From Bacteroidetes bacterium MED-G20 (GTDB lineage Bacteria > Bacteroidota > Bacteroidia > Flavobacteriales_D > Parvicellaceae), in assembly GCA_002457645.1 (NCBI GenBank), contig NTKH01000004.1:1-44664 (forward strand): a stretch of 44,664 nt of DNA, read 5' to 3'. The translations under genes were made by a program, and so were the position numbers. Under the pieces are notes generated by a model, which made no database searches, was not told the DNA's origin, and worked only from the letters and a program-made list of their open reading frames with translations. Positions 1 through 7,992 of the stretch are shown piece by piece. The stretch's first letter is position 1; the number at the start of each line of letters is the position of its first letter.

Positions 1-190
1 TCCATTTACTTTTATAAGTTTTGGTAACTGTATCTAAAGAAAATTGATGAGATTCCAAATAAGGTTGAATAGAGCTGTGAATTGGTTTGTAGCTATTTAA
101 ATAATAAGCTGAAAAACTACTATTCTTAATTTGGCCAAAGAATACATTCCAAACAAGTATGTTTAAAATAATAAAAAAAGCTCTAACCAT
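1..190 (-). CDS. exported protein, N-terminal 63 residues only (possible Wzi/RemB-like outer-membrane protein)
   Basis: An open frame starts with ATG at 190 and runs off the left edge, giving 63 residues. It begins with a clear signal peptide: basic start (MVRAF), hydrophobic stretch to about residue 18, then FGQ as a likely cleavage site near residue 20. The mature part includes SYKPIHSSIQPYLESH (residues 33-48). SSI-x-PY-like stretches near the N-terminus occur in large Bacteroidota outer-membrane proteins of the capsule-assembly Wzi or gliding RemB kind, but this is recollection, not alignment. It starts 7 bases after the fcl stop, so it is probably the last visible member of that operon. 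Being downstream of GDP-fucose genes fits a role in surface polysaccharide. Seen: signal peptide and start. Inferred: family. Confidence 0.55.
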   Translation of the reverse strand, partial: MVRAFFIILNILVWNVFFGQIKNSSFSAYYLNSYKPIHSSIQPYLESHQFSLDTVTKTYKSKW

Positions 191-197
191 AAAGCTA

Positions 198-1133
198 TTA
201 TTTCAGATTTTTAGTATACCAATCATAAGTTAATGCTATACCTGTATTAAGTTTGATATCTGCTTTCCACCCTAAATTATTAATCTTACTAACATCTAAT
301 AATTTTTTGGCTGTTCCATCTGGCATGCTAGTATTCCATTCTAATTCCCCATTAAAACCAATTATATTTTGCATAGAATACGAAAGCTCTTTTATTGATA
401 TATCTTGTCCTGTACCAATATTTATAGTTTCCTTAGAATGGTATTTTTTCATTAGAAAAATAAGTGCATTTGCTAAATCATCCACGTGAAGAAACTCTCT
501 TTTAGGGGACCCACTCCCCCATATCTCGACTTTAGATTGATTGTGAATAATTGCATCATGAAATTTCTTTATCAATGCAGCGAATACATGAGACGTCTTC
601 GGCTCAAAATTATCATTTGGTCCATAAACATTGGAAGGCATTGCTGAGATAAAGTTACAACCATATTGTTCTCTAAAATATTCGCACATTTTTAGTCCTG
701 CAATTTTAGCAATTGCATAAGGCTCATTGGTAGATTCTAAATATCCAGAAAGTAAATACTCTTCTTTTATAGGTTGAGATGCGTCTCTTGGATAGATGCA
801 TGAAGAGCCTAAAAACAAAAGCTTTTTCACACTATAATAATGTGCACTTTTAATTACATTATTTTGGATCATCAAATTATCATAGATAAAATCTGCTTTA
901 TATGAACTATTTGCTAAAATTCCACCGACTTTGGCTGCAGCTAAAAAAACAAATTCTGGTTGTTCGTTTTTAAAAAAATCTTGTGTTTGTTTCTGATTTC
1001 TTAAATCTAATTCTTTAGAAGATTTGGTAATTAAGTTATGATATCCTAAGGACTTAAGCTTTCTAGAAATAGCAGAACCCACCATCCCATTGTGCCCAGC
1101 AATATAAATTTTTGAATGATGGGAAAAGCTCAT
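198..1133 (-). CDS. fcl: GDP-L-fucose synthase (GDP-4-keto-6-deoxymannose epimerase/reductase)
   Basis: 311 residues, the usual length for this extended short-chain dehydrogenase family. It epimerises and reduces GDP-4-keto-6-deoxy-D-mannose to GDP-L-fucose with NADPH in the cytoplasm. The N-terminal Rossmann motif GHNGMVG (about residues 13-19), the segment GSSCIYP and the catalytic YAIAK (Tyr-x-x-x-Lys) are all present, as is the substrate-loop [11 protein letters not shown]. The gene begins with ATG overlapping the gmd stop as ATGA, so the two enzymes of the pathway are translationally coupled. The product would feed fucosylation of lipopolysaccharide, capsule or glycoprotein; glycosylation genes are not visible apart from the cut exported gene downstream. 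Also known as wcaG. Nothing looks damaged. Confidence 0.95.
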   Translation of the reverse strand: MSFSHHSKIYIAGHNGMVGSAISRKLKSLGYHNLITKSSKELDLRNQKQTQDFFKNEQPEFVFLAAAKVGGILANSSYKADFIYDNLMIQNNVIKSAHYYSVKKLLFLGSSCIYPRDASQPIKEEYLLSGYLESTNEPYAIAKIAGLKMCEYFREQYGCNFISAMPSNVYGPNDNFEPKTSHVFAALIKKFHDAIIHNQSKVEIWGSGSPKREFLHVDDLANALIFLMKKYHSKETINIGTGQDISIKELSYSMQNIIGFNGELEWNTSMPDGTAKKLLDVSKINNLGWKADIKLNTGIALTYDWYTKNLK

Positions 1134-2188
1134 GAAGCTATATATTGATTTTTTAAATCTTTATAATCGGAATTTATCATTTCTTTAATAAGAGAATTTA
1201 AATTATTTTGTGGCTCCCAGTCTAATAGTTTTTTGGCTTTACTGGCATCTCCTATCAAGAGATCTACTTCTGTAGGTCGGTAATAATTTGAATCAATTAA
1301 AATAATTTCTTTTCCAGTTGAAGCATCTAATCCAACTTCATTTTCTCCTTTACCTTTCCAATTTATTTTGATTCCCAACTCTTGAAAAGAAAGATTACAA
1401 AATTCTCTAATAGTATTTGTTTTTCCAGTAGCAAGAACAAAATCTTCAGCATTTTCGTGTTGTAACATTCTCCACATTCCATCTACATAATCTTTAGCAT
1501 GTCCCCAGTCTCTTTTAGCATCAAGATTTCCTAAATAAAGTTTTTTTTGGACACCTAATTTTATTTTTACTGCTGCTCTTGTGATTTTTCTAGTTACAAA
1601 AGTTTCTCCTCTCATTGGGCTTTCATGGTTAAATAATATTCCATTACAAGCAAACATTCCATAAGCTTCACGGTAATTTTTAACAATCCAGAAAGCATAA
1701 AGTTTCGCAACTCCGTAAGGGCTTCTGGGATAAAATGGAGTTTTTTCATTTTGTGGAACTTCTTGGGATTTTCCATAAAGTTCTGAAGTTGAAGCTTGGT
1801 AAAATTTTATTTTTTTTTCTAGCTTTAAAATTCTGATGGCTTCCAGTATTCTTAAAGTTCCCAAAGCATCAGAGTTTGCAGTATACTCTGGAATTTCAAA
1901 AGATACTTTAACATGTGATTGAGCTCCTAAATTATAAACTTCATCTGGTTGAACTTCTTGGATAATTCTAATCAAATTAGTAGCGTCTGTTAAGTCCCCA
2001 TAGTGCAGAAAAAAATTAACATTTTCTTTATGCTTATCTTGGTATAAATGATCAATTCTTGAAGTATTGAACGAAGAAGCTCTTCGTTTAATTCCATGTA
2101 CTTCATAATTTTTTTTTAATAATAGCTCTGACAAATAAGCTCCATCTTGACCTGTTACACCTGTTATTAATGCTACTTTTCTTTTCAT
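1130..2188 (-). CDS. gmd: GDP-mannose 4,6-dehydratase
   Basis: Converts GDP-D-mannose to GDP-4-keto-6-deoxymannose, the substrate of the next gene. The NADP-binding motif [10 protein letters not shown] lies near the N-terminus, [13 protein letters not shown] is the family's cofactor-binding stretch, and YGVAKLYA carries the catalytic Tyr and Lys, with ASTSELYGK upstream. [15 protein letters not shown] is also typical. I chose the ATG at 2188 (352 residues), which overlaps the cysQ stop as ATGA; a TTG five codons upstream gives 357 residues but adds an atypical leader. Both ends of the gene are ATGA overlaps, so cysQ, gmd and fcl are tightly coupled. Length and motifs are normal for the family. 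Confidence 0.95.
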   Translation of the reverse strand: MKRKVALITGVTGQDGAYLSELLLKKNYEVHGIKRRASSFNTSRIDHLYQDKHKENVNFFLHYGDLTDATNLIRIIQEVQPDEVYNLGAQSHVKVSFEIPEYTANSDALGTLRILEAIRILKLEKKIKFYQASTSELYGKSQEVPQNEKTPFYPRSPYGVAKLYAFWIVKNYREAYGMFACNGILFNHESPMRGETFVTRKITRAAVKIKLGVQKKLYLGNLDAKRDWGHAKDYVDGMWRMLQHENAEDFVLATGKTNTIREFCNLSFQELGIKINWKGKGENEVGLDASTGKEIILIDSNYYRPTEVDLLIGDASKAKKLLDWEPQNNLNSLIKEMINSDYKDLKNQYIAS

Positions 2189-2946
2189 CTCACTATAAAC
2201 CAATTATTTTTTAATATTGGGCGATTGTAAATCATCTCGCTATTTGTTTCTAAATCTATTAAACTTTTGCCAGCATATTTTGCTATGGCGTGTCCTGCAG
2301 CAGTATCCCACTCCATAGTTGGTGCAAATCTAGGATAAACATCTGCAAATCCCTCAGCAACCAAACATATTTTAAGAGAACTTCCCATAGAAACAATTTC
2401 AACTTCTCCTTTTTGTTTTCTTAATTTATCAATATAATTTTCAGTTTCAGGACTTAAATGAGACCTACTCCCTACGATTCTGAAGTTTCTTTCTTTAGTA
2501 ATCGTAGGTAGTTGAATTTTATCTCCGTTATGTTCCTTAAATGAACCCTTAGAAGATGCAAAATATAAACATCCTGAAACAGGAACATAAATAACACCTA
2601 ATATAGGAGACCCATTTTTGATTAAAGCAATATTTACCGTGAATTCACCATTTCTTTTAACAAACTCTTTAGTTCCATCAAGTGGATCAACAATCCACAA
2701 TAAATTCCAATTTTTTCTTTCTTCAAAATCAATTTGTTTTCCCTCCTCGCTTAATATTGGAATACTGGTTTCTGAGAGGATTTTTTCTATAACATCATTG
2801 GCTCTTTGATCAGCGATAGTTAAAGGGGAGTTATCTTTTTTATAGTTGACTTTAAAATCTTTTTGATAAATATTTAAAATTTCTTCACCTGCTTTTACCG
2901 CTGCTTTTTTTGCAATTGAAAGCCATTTATTTTCTTTTTCTTGCAT
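2185..2946 (-). CDS. cysQ: 3'(2'),5'-bisphosphate nucleotidase
   Basis: 253 residues of the inositol-monophosphatase fold. CysQ hydrolyses PAP, the by-product of PAPS-using reactions, to AMP and phosphate, and so relieves inhibition of PAPS-dependent enzymes. Seen are the metal-site motifs [18 protein letters not shown] and, near the C-terminus, WDTAAGHAI, in the expected order; the last supplies the third metal-binding Asp. The ATG at 2946 lies inside the end of the DUF2061 gene (20-base overlap), and the stop overlaps the gmd start. The sulfate-activation genes cysCDN lie about 3.5 kb away on the other strand, which supports the PAP phosphatase call over a plain inositol phosphatase. Regulation is presumably with the whole minus-strand operon. 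Confidence 0.92.
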   Translation of the reverse strand: MQEKENKWLSIAKKAAVKAGEEILNIYQKDFKVNYKKDNSPLTIADQRANDVIEKILSETSIPILSEEGKQIDFEERKNWNLLWIVDPLDGTKEFVKRNGEFTVNIALIKNGSPILGVIYVPVSGCLYFASSKGSFKEHNGDKIQLPTITKERNFRIVGSRSHLSPETENYIDKLRKQKGEVEIVSMGSSLKICLVAEGFADVYPRFAPTMEWDTAAGHAIAKYAGKSLIDLETNSEMIYNRPILKNNWFIVR

Positions 2947-3145
2947 TTAATCCAAAATTTGATTTATACCAAGCTCTTTCATGAAAATAATATACTGGCA
3001 TTTTTATTATAAATTCAATGCCTCCAACCTTCAATCCAGTTAAAGGATCTCCACTTACCAACCATGCTATAATCATTGTGGTTGCTGTAGCTGTTAACCT
3101 CCAAGTAAATGTTTTAGCTAAATGTCTTTTTTTACTTTTTTCCAT
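2927..3145 (-). CDS. DUF2061 family small membrane protein
   Basis: 72 residues. The start MEKSKKRHLAKTFTWRLTA, the hydrophobic stretch ATATTMIIAWLVSG (about residues 19-32) and the later IEFIIKMPVYYFHERAW match the DUF2061 family of short inner-membrane proteins with one or two membrane segments. The biochemical role is unknown. DUF2061 genes often sit beside cysC, cysN or cysQ in marine bacteria (from memory), and this one touches cysQ, so a link to sulfate activation or transport is reasonable but unproven. Its ATG follows the preceding stop with no gap (TAAATG), and its last 20 bases overlap cysQ in another frame. The overlap strongly suggests a real, co-translated gene rather than a chance frame. 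Confidence 0.85.
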   Translation of the reverse strand: MEKSKKRHLAKTFTWRLTATATTMIIAWLVSGDPLTGLKVGGIEFIIKMPVYYFHERAWYKSNFGLNARKRK

Positions 3146-4024
3146 TTAATAATTATTAGTTTTTGTGAAATCAACTTCTACAGGATGCCAGGTAGTTTTT
3201 GACTCCATAAACTTTTTAATTATGTAAGGAGAATCAAAATCATCACTATAAATTTGAATATCATTAAAGGAACTGATTCTTTTTAGGTTTTCAGTTGCAT
3301 TAATAAATATTTGCTTATCTATTTTTTGTGAAAATAGTCCCAATGCATTTATATCCATATGAGAAGAAATAGGAGATGCTAATTCTTTTTTTGTTCCGGT
3401 TAAAATATTTATAACTCCAGAAGGAACATCAGAATTAGAAATTACTTCCGCAAAAGAAATAGAACTTAATGGGTACTTTTCAGAAGCTATAACTACGCAT
3501 GAATTTCCTGAAACTATTACTGGAATAATTGAAGAAACAAGTCCCAATAAAGGACTTTCATCAGAACTCAACACGCCAATAACTCCCATAGGTTCGAAAA
3601 GAGTAAAGTTATAATGAGAACTAGCTACTGGATTTACTGCACCAAAAACTTGATTTATTTTATCTGCCCATCCAGCAAAATAAATGATTCTATCTATACT
3701 TTGATCAAGCTCTTTTGAAGCGTCTTTTTTACTAAATCCTTGAATGGTTAACTCATCGATAAATTGAGTTTTTCTACTTTCAAGCATTTCAGCAATTCTA
3801 TATAAAATTTGACTTCTATTATAGGCTGTTTTTTCTGCCCACGGTAGAAATGCTTTTCTAGCAGCAACTACAGCATTTCTTAGATCTTTTTTTGAAGACA
3901 AGCAAACATTTGCATAAGGAATATCTTTTGATTTTAATTGATAATATCTTCCAGATTCAGTTCTTGGAAACTTTCCATCAATAAATATTTTATATGTTTT
4001 TAAAACTTTGATTCTTTCAGACAT
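3146..4024 (-). CDS. truncated, non-catalytic aldehyde-dehydrogenase-like protein (second half of a split ALDH16-like pair)
   Basis: 292 residues resembling only the N-terminal, cofactor-binding half of aldehyde dehydrogenases: YKIFIDGKF at the start, FAGWADKINQVFG in the middle, EPMGVIGVLSSDES, then VPSGVINILTG. It lacks the WNFP asparagine (replaced by SDESP), the ELGGK glutamate and the catalytic cysteine segment, so it should not oxidise aldehydes. The frame is intact from ATG to stop and its ATG overlaps the upstream ALDH stop as TAATG, which argues for a kept gene rather than decay. ALDH16 proteins consist of a normal ALDH domain followed by a shorter inactive one; 489 plus 292 residues here is close to that size. 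I infer a split version that may form a structural complex with its partner. Confidence 0.85.
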   Translation of the reverse strand: MSERIKVLKTYKIFIDGKFPRTESGRYYQLKSKDIPYANVCLSSKKDLRNAVVAARKAFLPWAEKTAYNRSQILYRIAEMLESRKTQFIDELTIQGFSKKDASKELDQSIDRIIYFAGWADKINQVFGAVNPVASSHYNFTLFEPMGVIGVLSSDESPLLGLVSSIIPVIVSGNSCVVIASEKYPLSSISFAEVISNSDVPSGVINILTGTKKELASPISSHMDINALGLFSQKIDKQIFINATENLKRISSFNDIQIYSDDFDSPYIIKKFMESKTTWHPVEVDFTKTNNY

Positions 4025-5493
4025 TATGATAGATTTAAATAAGCTTCAAGGCCATGCAATCCACCTTCTCTTCCATGACCACTTTCTTTATAACCGCCAA
4101 ATGGAGAAGTTGGGTCAAATTTGTTGTAAGTATTTGCCCAAACTACTCCTGCATTCAATTTTGAGGTTAAATTAAATACTTTAGAGCCTTTATCTGTCCA
4201 AACTCCAGCAGAAAGTCCATACGGAGTATTATTAGCTTTGTTAATTACCTCATTAGTAGTTCTAAATGTTTGAACTGCCAATACGGGTCCAAAAATTTCT
4301 TCTCTAGCAATAGCATGAGATTGAGAGACATTGGTAAAAAGAGTTGGTGCACACCAATATCCTTTGGAGGGTATTTCACAATTTAATTGAAAAATTTCAG
4401 CTCCTTCTTTTTTCCCAATATCAATATATTTGTTAATACTCCTCAGTTGGTTATGAGAGTTAATAGCTCCAATATCAGTGTTCTTATCTAGCGGATTTCC
4501 TAAAATTAAAGATTGCATTCTATCTTTTAATTTTCTAATGAATAAATCATAAATAGACTCCTGAATAAATAAACGAGAACCTGCACAACAAACATGACCT
4601 TGATTAAAATATATTCCATTAATCACTCCCTCAACTGCTTGGTCTAAAGGAGCATCTTCAAAAACAATATTTGCAGCTTTTCCGCCTAATTCCATAGTGG
4701 ACTTCTTATTACTACCAGCTATATTTTTCATTATAGACTTTCCTACTGCAGTAGAGCCTGTGAATGCAATTTTATCAATTTTGCGGTGATTTACCATTAA
4801 ATTTCCAGTTGTGCCTGGGCCAGTAATAATATTTACCACTCCTGGAGGTAAATCAGCTTCTTGAATAATTTCTGCTAATTTTAGTGCGGTAAGAGAGGTT
4901 GATTCTGCAGGTTTTAAGACCAATGTATTTCCAGTAGCTAAGGCTGGTGCAATCTTCCAAGCAGCCATCATTAAAGGAAAGTTCCAAGGAATTATTTGAC
5001 CGGCAACCCCAACAGGTTTTGGATTTGCAATTGGAAATGCATATTTCAATTTATCTGCCCAACCAGCATAATAAAAAAAATGAGCGGCTGCCAATGGAAT
5101 ATCAATATCTCTTGACTCTCTAATGGGCTTTCCTCCGTCTAAAGTTTCAATAACAGACAGCTCCTTAGATTTTTCTTGAATCATTCTAGCAATTCTATAA
5201 ATATATTTTGCTCGTTCTTTATTTGGCATTTTAGACCAATGTCCATCATAAGCAACTCTAGCCGACTTCACTGCTAAATTCACATCCTTTTCTTCCGCTT
5301 CTGCAATCATTGCAATCGTAGATTCATTAGATGGGTTTATAGTTGGAAAAAACTTTTTTGATAAAGGCTTAACAAAATTTCCATTAATAAAAAGTCCATA
5401 TTGATTTTTCAATGATAAGTGGTCGGTACTTTCTAAAGAAGGTGACAACTCCCAATTTCCATTAAATTCTAAAGGCTGTATAGTTGAACTCAT
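4024..5493 (-). CDS. NAD(P)-dependent aldehyde dehydrogenase
   Basis: 489 residues, catalytically complete. Visible motifs in order: IPWNFPLMMAAWK (transition-state Asn), LKPAESTSLTAL (cofactor binding), FTGSTAVGKSI, MELGGK with Glu268, NQGHVCCAG with Cys302 and Cys303, and EEIFGPVL near the C-terminus. Glu268 and Cys302 even match the classical ALDH numbering. Position directly between deoC (3-base gap) and the inactive ALDH-like gene (1-base overlap) suggests the substrate is acetaldehyde from DeoC, oxidised to acetate in the cytoplasm, though substrate cannot be read from sequence. The pair deoC-ALDH-ALDH is a recurrent bacterial arrangement (from memory). Start ATG at 5493 is well placed. 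Confidence 0.92.
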   Translation of the reverse strand: MSSTIQPLEFNGNWELSPSLESTDHLSLKNQYGLFINGNFVKPLSKKFFPTINPSNESTIAMIAEAEEKDVNLAVKSARVAYDGHWSKMPNKERAKYIYRIARMIQEKSKELSVIETLDGGKPIRESRDIDIPLAAAHFFYYAGWADKLKYAFPIANPKPVGVAGQIIPWNFPLMMAAWKIAPALATGNTLVLKPAESTSLTALKLAEIIQEADLPPGVVNIITGPGTTGNLMVNHRKIDKIAFTGSTAVGKSIMKNIAGSNKKSTMELGGKAANIVFEDAPLDQAVEGVINGIYFNQGHVCCAGSRLFIQESIYDLFIRKLKDRMQSLILGNPLDKNTDIGAINSHNQLRSINKYIDIGKKEGAEIFQLNCEIPSKGYWCAPTLFTNVSQSHAIAREEIFGPVLAVQTFRTTNEVINKANNTPYGLSAGVWTDKGSKVFNLTSKLNAGVVWANTYNKFDPTSPFGGYKESGHGREGGLHGLEAYLNLS

Positions 5494-5496
5494 AAT

Positions 5497-6393
5497 TTAA
5501 TCTTTTGAAAAGTAATTATTTGACTGATAAAACCCTGTTTTCTGTTTGGCTATTTGCATTAGAACATCATTGGCTAAACTACTAGCTCCAAACCTAAACC
5601 AATGTTTATCTAGCCATAAATTACCTAAAGTTTCTTTAACCAGAATTAAATATTGTAAGGCAAGTTTAGCATTAGAAATACCACCGGCTGGTTTCATCCC
5701 AACCATTTTTCCTGTACTATAGTAATGGTCCTTTATGGCTTCTAACATCACTAATGTGATAGGTAAAGTAGCTGCTGGTGATATTTTGCCAGTTGAGGTC
5801 TTAATAAAATCTGCTCCAGCATTTATGGCAATTTCACTTGCCATTCTAATATGATCATAATCTCCCAATTCTCCTGTTTCTAAAATTACTTTCAGTCTAG
5901 AATTTTCACCACAAACATCTTTAATGGCTGCTATTTCGTCAAAAACATAATTATATTCCCCAGAATGAAATTTACCTCTACTTATCACCATATCCACCTC
6001 ATTAGCTCCGTTTTCAATCGCTTCTTTAGTATCGTTAATTTTGATTTGTAAAGTGGCATTTCCACTAGGAAATGCTGTAGCAACACTAGCCACTAGTACA
6101 TCGCTTTCTTTCAATGAATTGGAGGCAATACGAACCATATTTGGGTAAACACAAACTGCAGCAACGCTAGGTAAATTAGGAAATTGATTGTGTAAGTGAG
6201 TAGCCTTATAGCACAATTGCTCTACCTTCTTAACTGTGTCCATCCCTTCCAAAGTAGTTAAATCTATCATACTTAAAATCATTTCTAAACCTTTTAATTT
6301 AGATTCCCTTTTTAGACTTCTTTTAGTAATTCTATTGATACGATCCTCAATTCCTACTTTGTCTACCTTTATATTGTTAAATTCTTTAATCAA
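5497..6393 (-). CDS. deoC: deoxyribose-phosphate aldolase, long form
   Basis: Class I aldolase that cleaves 2-deoxy-D-ribose 5-phosphate into glyceraldehyde 3-phosphate and acetaldehyde, the last step of deoxynucleoside catabolism. The Schiff-base lysine is in DFIKTSTGK; other family landmarks are MIDLTTLEG (residues 42-50), AVCVYP, NGANEVDMVISRG, KVILETGEL and GMKPAGGI. At 298 residues it is longer than the about 260 of the E. coli enzyme because of an N-terminal extension of some 35 residues with VGIEDRINRITKRS, seen in other long DeoC proteins. The start is TTG at 6393; the first in-frame ATG is codon 38 and would still leave the whole barrel, so the start is uncertain. A TAnnTTTG box lies about 25 bases upstream. 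First gene of an eight-gene minus-strand run. Confidence 0.93.
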   Translation of the reverse strand: MIKEFNNIKVDKVGIEDRINRITKRSLKRESKLKGLEMILSMIDLTTLEGMDTVKKVEQLCYKATHLHNQFPNLPSVAAVCVYPNMVRIASNSLKESDVLVASVATAFPSGNATLQIKINDTKEAIENGANEVDMVISRGKFHSGEYNYVFDEIAAIKDVCGENSRLKVILETGELGDYDHIRMASEIAINAGADFIKTSTGKISPAATLPITLVMLEAIKDHYYSTGKMVGMKPAGGISNAKLALQYLILVKETLGNLWLDKHWFRFGASSLANDVLMQIAKQKTGFYQSNNYFSKD

Positions 6394-6417
6394 AATTTAT
6401 TGTTAAATTTTATTTTT

Positions 6418-6425
6418 CAAATGTA
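6418..6425 (-). promoter_or_regulatory. putative -7 promoter box for the deoC operon
   Basis: Read on the minus strand the octamer is TACATTTG, an exact match to the Bacteroidota -7 consensus TAnnTTTG, ending 24 bases before the deoC start at 6393. No clear TTTG -33 element lies at the usual 19-21 base distance, which lowers confidence. It faces a matching box for cysC. Confidence 0.4.
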
Positions 6426-6465
6426 ATGAATCATAGTAAAATCATAGTTTACATAACATAATTGA

Positions 6466-6473
6466 TAAATTTG
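6466..6473 (+). promoter_or_regulatory. putative -7 promoter box for cysC-cysD-cysN
   Basis: TAAATTTG on the plus strand matches TAnnTTTG exactly and ends 19 bases before the cysC ATG, implying a 5' leader of roughly a dozen bases. A convincing -33 TTTG is not present at 19-21 bases upstream. The 99-base region between deoC and cysC therefore holds back-to-back -7-like boxes 40 bases apart. Confidence 0.4.
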
Positions 6474-6492
6474 ATCTTTAAAATAATTTGTC

Positions 6493-7089
6493 ATGGTAAA
6501 TTTGTTTTCTTCAAAGCATGAGTTAATTTCAAGAGAAGATAAAGAAAAACTTTTAAACCAAAAAGGAGTTTGTCTTTGGTTAACTGGCCTTTCTGGTTCT
6601 GGAAAAACAACTGTTGCTAAGTTTGTTTCTAAAAGATTTCATAAGGAAGGAATCATTACTCAAGTACTAGATGGTGACAATATTAGAATTGGTATTAATA
6701 ATAATTTAAGCTTTAGTGAAGAGGACAGATTGGAAAATATTAGAAGAACATCTGAAATTGGAAAATTATTCGTGGAAAGTGGAATTGTAACCATTTGTTG
6801 TTTGGTAAGCCCAACAAAAAAAATGAGAGAAAAGGCAAAATCAATCATTGGGGCATCAGATTTTTATGAAATCTATATTGATACTAATTTGAACGAGTGT
6901 AAAAAAAGAGATACCAAAGGTCTTTATGAAAAAGCAATAAGGGGAGAAATTAAAAACTTTACAGGCATTTCAGCTCCATACGAAAAGCCCGTTTCTCCAA
7001 ATTTAGTAGTCGCTACAGAAAATATTTCAATTGAAGAATCGTCTGAAATTTTATATAATTTTGCCATCCCATTAATAATTAAAAATTGA
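6493..7089 (+). CDS. cysC: adenylyl-sulfate kinase (APS kinase)
   Basis: 198 residues. Phosphorylates APS at the 3' position with ATP to give PAPS, in the cytoplasm. The P-loop GLSGSGKTT is at residues 32-40, DGDNIRIGIN follows the family's DGDxxR motif, CCLVSPTKKMREKAK contains the phosphorylation-loop Ser, and the lid region KGLYEKAIRGEIKNFTGIS and PYEKP are typical. The gene is stand-alone, not fused to cysN as in some bacteria. Its TGA overlaps the cysD start (TTGA), so translation of the two is coupled. It heads a three-gene plus-strand operon whose promoter must lie in the 99 bases shared with deoC. Confidence 0.96.
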   Translation: MVNLFSSKHELISREDKEKLLNQKGVCLWLTGLSGSGKTTVAKFVSKRFHKEGIITQVLDGDNIRIGINNNLSFSEEDRLENIRRTSEIGKLFVESGIVTICCLVSPTKKMREKAKSIIGASDFYEIYIDTNLNECKKRDTKGLYEKAIRGEIKNFTGISAPYEKPVSPNLVVATENISIEESSEILYNFAIPLIIKN

Positions 7090-7991
7090 ATAAATATCAA
7101 TTAAGTCATCTTGAAGAGTTAGAAGCAGAATCGATTTTCATCATAAGAGAAGTTGCTTCACAGTTTGAAAACCCAGTATTACTATTTTCTGGGGGGAAAG
7201 ATTCTATTGTATGCTATCATTTAGCAAGAAAGGCATTTTATCCTGCGAATGTTCCTTTTCCACTTATGCATATTGATACAGGACATAATTTTGATGAATT
7301 ATATCAATTTAGAGATGAATTAGTTAAAGAAACCAAAGCTAGATTAATTATTGCCTCTGTTCAAAAATCTATTGATCAAGGAAAAATTATTGAAGAAAAG
7401 GGAATAAATTCAAGTAGGAATAAATTGCAAACAACTACTCTACTTGATAGTATCAATGAATACCAATTTGACTGCGCTATGGGTGGAGCAAGAAGAGATG
7501 AAGAAAAAGCAAGAGCTAAAGAACGTTTTTTTTCCCATAGAGATGATTTTGGTCAGTGGGATCCAAAAAATCAAAGGCCTGAGCTATGGAATATATTTAA
7601 TGGGAAAAAGAACTTTGGAGAACATTTTAGAGCATTTCCCATAAGTAATTGGACTGAAATGGATATTTGGCAATACATTTTGAAAGAAAATATTAAAATT
7701 CCTTCTTTATACTTTTCTCACAATCGCGAATGCTTTATTAGAAATAATGTAGTTATGGCTAAAACTGATTTTATTGAGACCCAAGCTGAAGAAGAAATTC
7801 AAAATATGAGAGTCAGATTTAGGACCATTGGAGATGCTACTTGTACTGGAGCAACTCTTTCCGATGCTGATAGCTTAGAGATGATTATTGATGAAGTTTC
7901 ATCCTCTAGAATAACAGAAAGAGGGGGAAGAGCTGATGATAAAAGATCTGAAGCTGCTATGGAAGACAGAAAAAAAGAAGGTTATTTTTAA
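7086..7991 (+). CDS. cysD: sulfate adenylyltransferase subunit 2
   Basis: 301 residues, the same size as E. coli CysD. It forms APS and pyrophosphate from ATP and sulfate as a heterodimer with the CysN GTPase. The ATP pyrophosphatase loop is SGGKDS (residues 35-40), with LMHIDTGHNFDE, CAMGGARRDEEKARAKER and FRAFPISNWTEMDIW all characteristic. The start codon is TTG at 7086, overlapping the cysC TGA by four bases; the first in-frame ATG lies far inside the conserved region, so TTG must be the start. The stop is one base before the cysN ATG. The C-terminus, ending KKEGYF, is conserved in CysD. Confidence 0.96.
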   Translation: MNKYQLSHLEELEAESIFIIREVASQFENPVLLFSGGKDSIVCYHLARKAFYPANVPFPLMHIDTGHNFDELYQFRDELVKETKARLIIASVQKSIDQGKIIEEKGINSSRNKLQTTTLLDSINEYQFDCAMGGARRDEEKARAKERFFSHRDDFGQWDPKNQRPELWNIFNGKKNFGEHFRAFPISNWTEMDIWQYILKENIKIPSLYFSHNRECFIRNNVVMAKTDFIETQAEEEIQNMRVRFRTIGDATCTGATLSDADSLEMIIDEVSSSRITERGGRADDKRSEAAMEDRKKEGYF

Positions 7992-7992
7992 A

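Noticed and set aside
2189-2203. Longer TTG starts for gmd, and similar extensions for cysN, maeB, gcvH and the TlpA-like gene
   Set aside because: In each case a nearby ATG gives the family's usual N-terminus or a proper signal peptide, often in a tight stop-start overlap.
3146-4024. Reading the short ALDH-like gene as a decaying pseudogene
   Set aside because: No frameshift or stop is visible, both ends are precisely coupled to neighbours, and the arrangement parallels the inactive domain of ALDH16.
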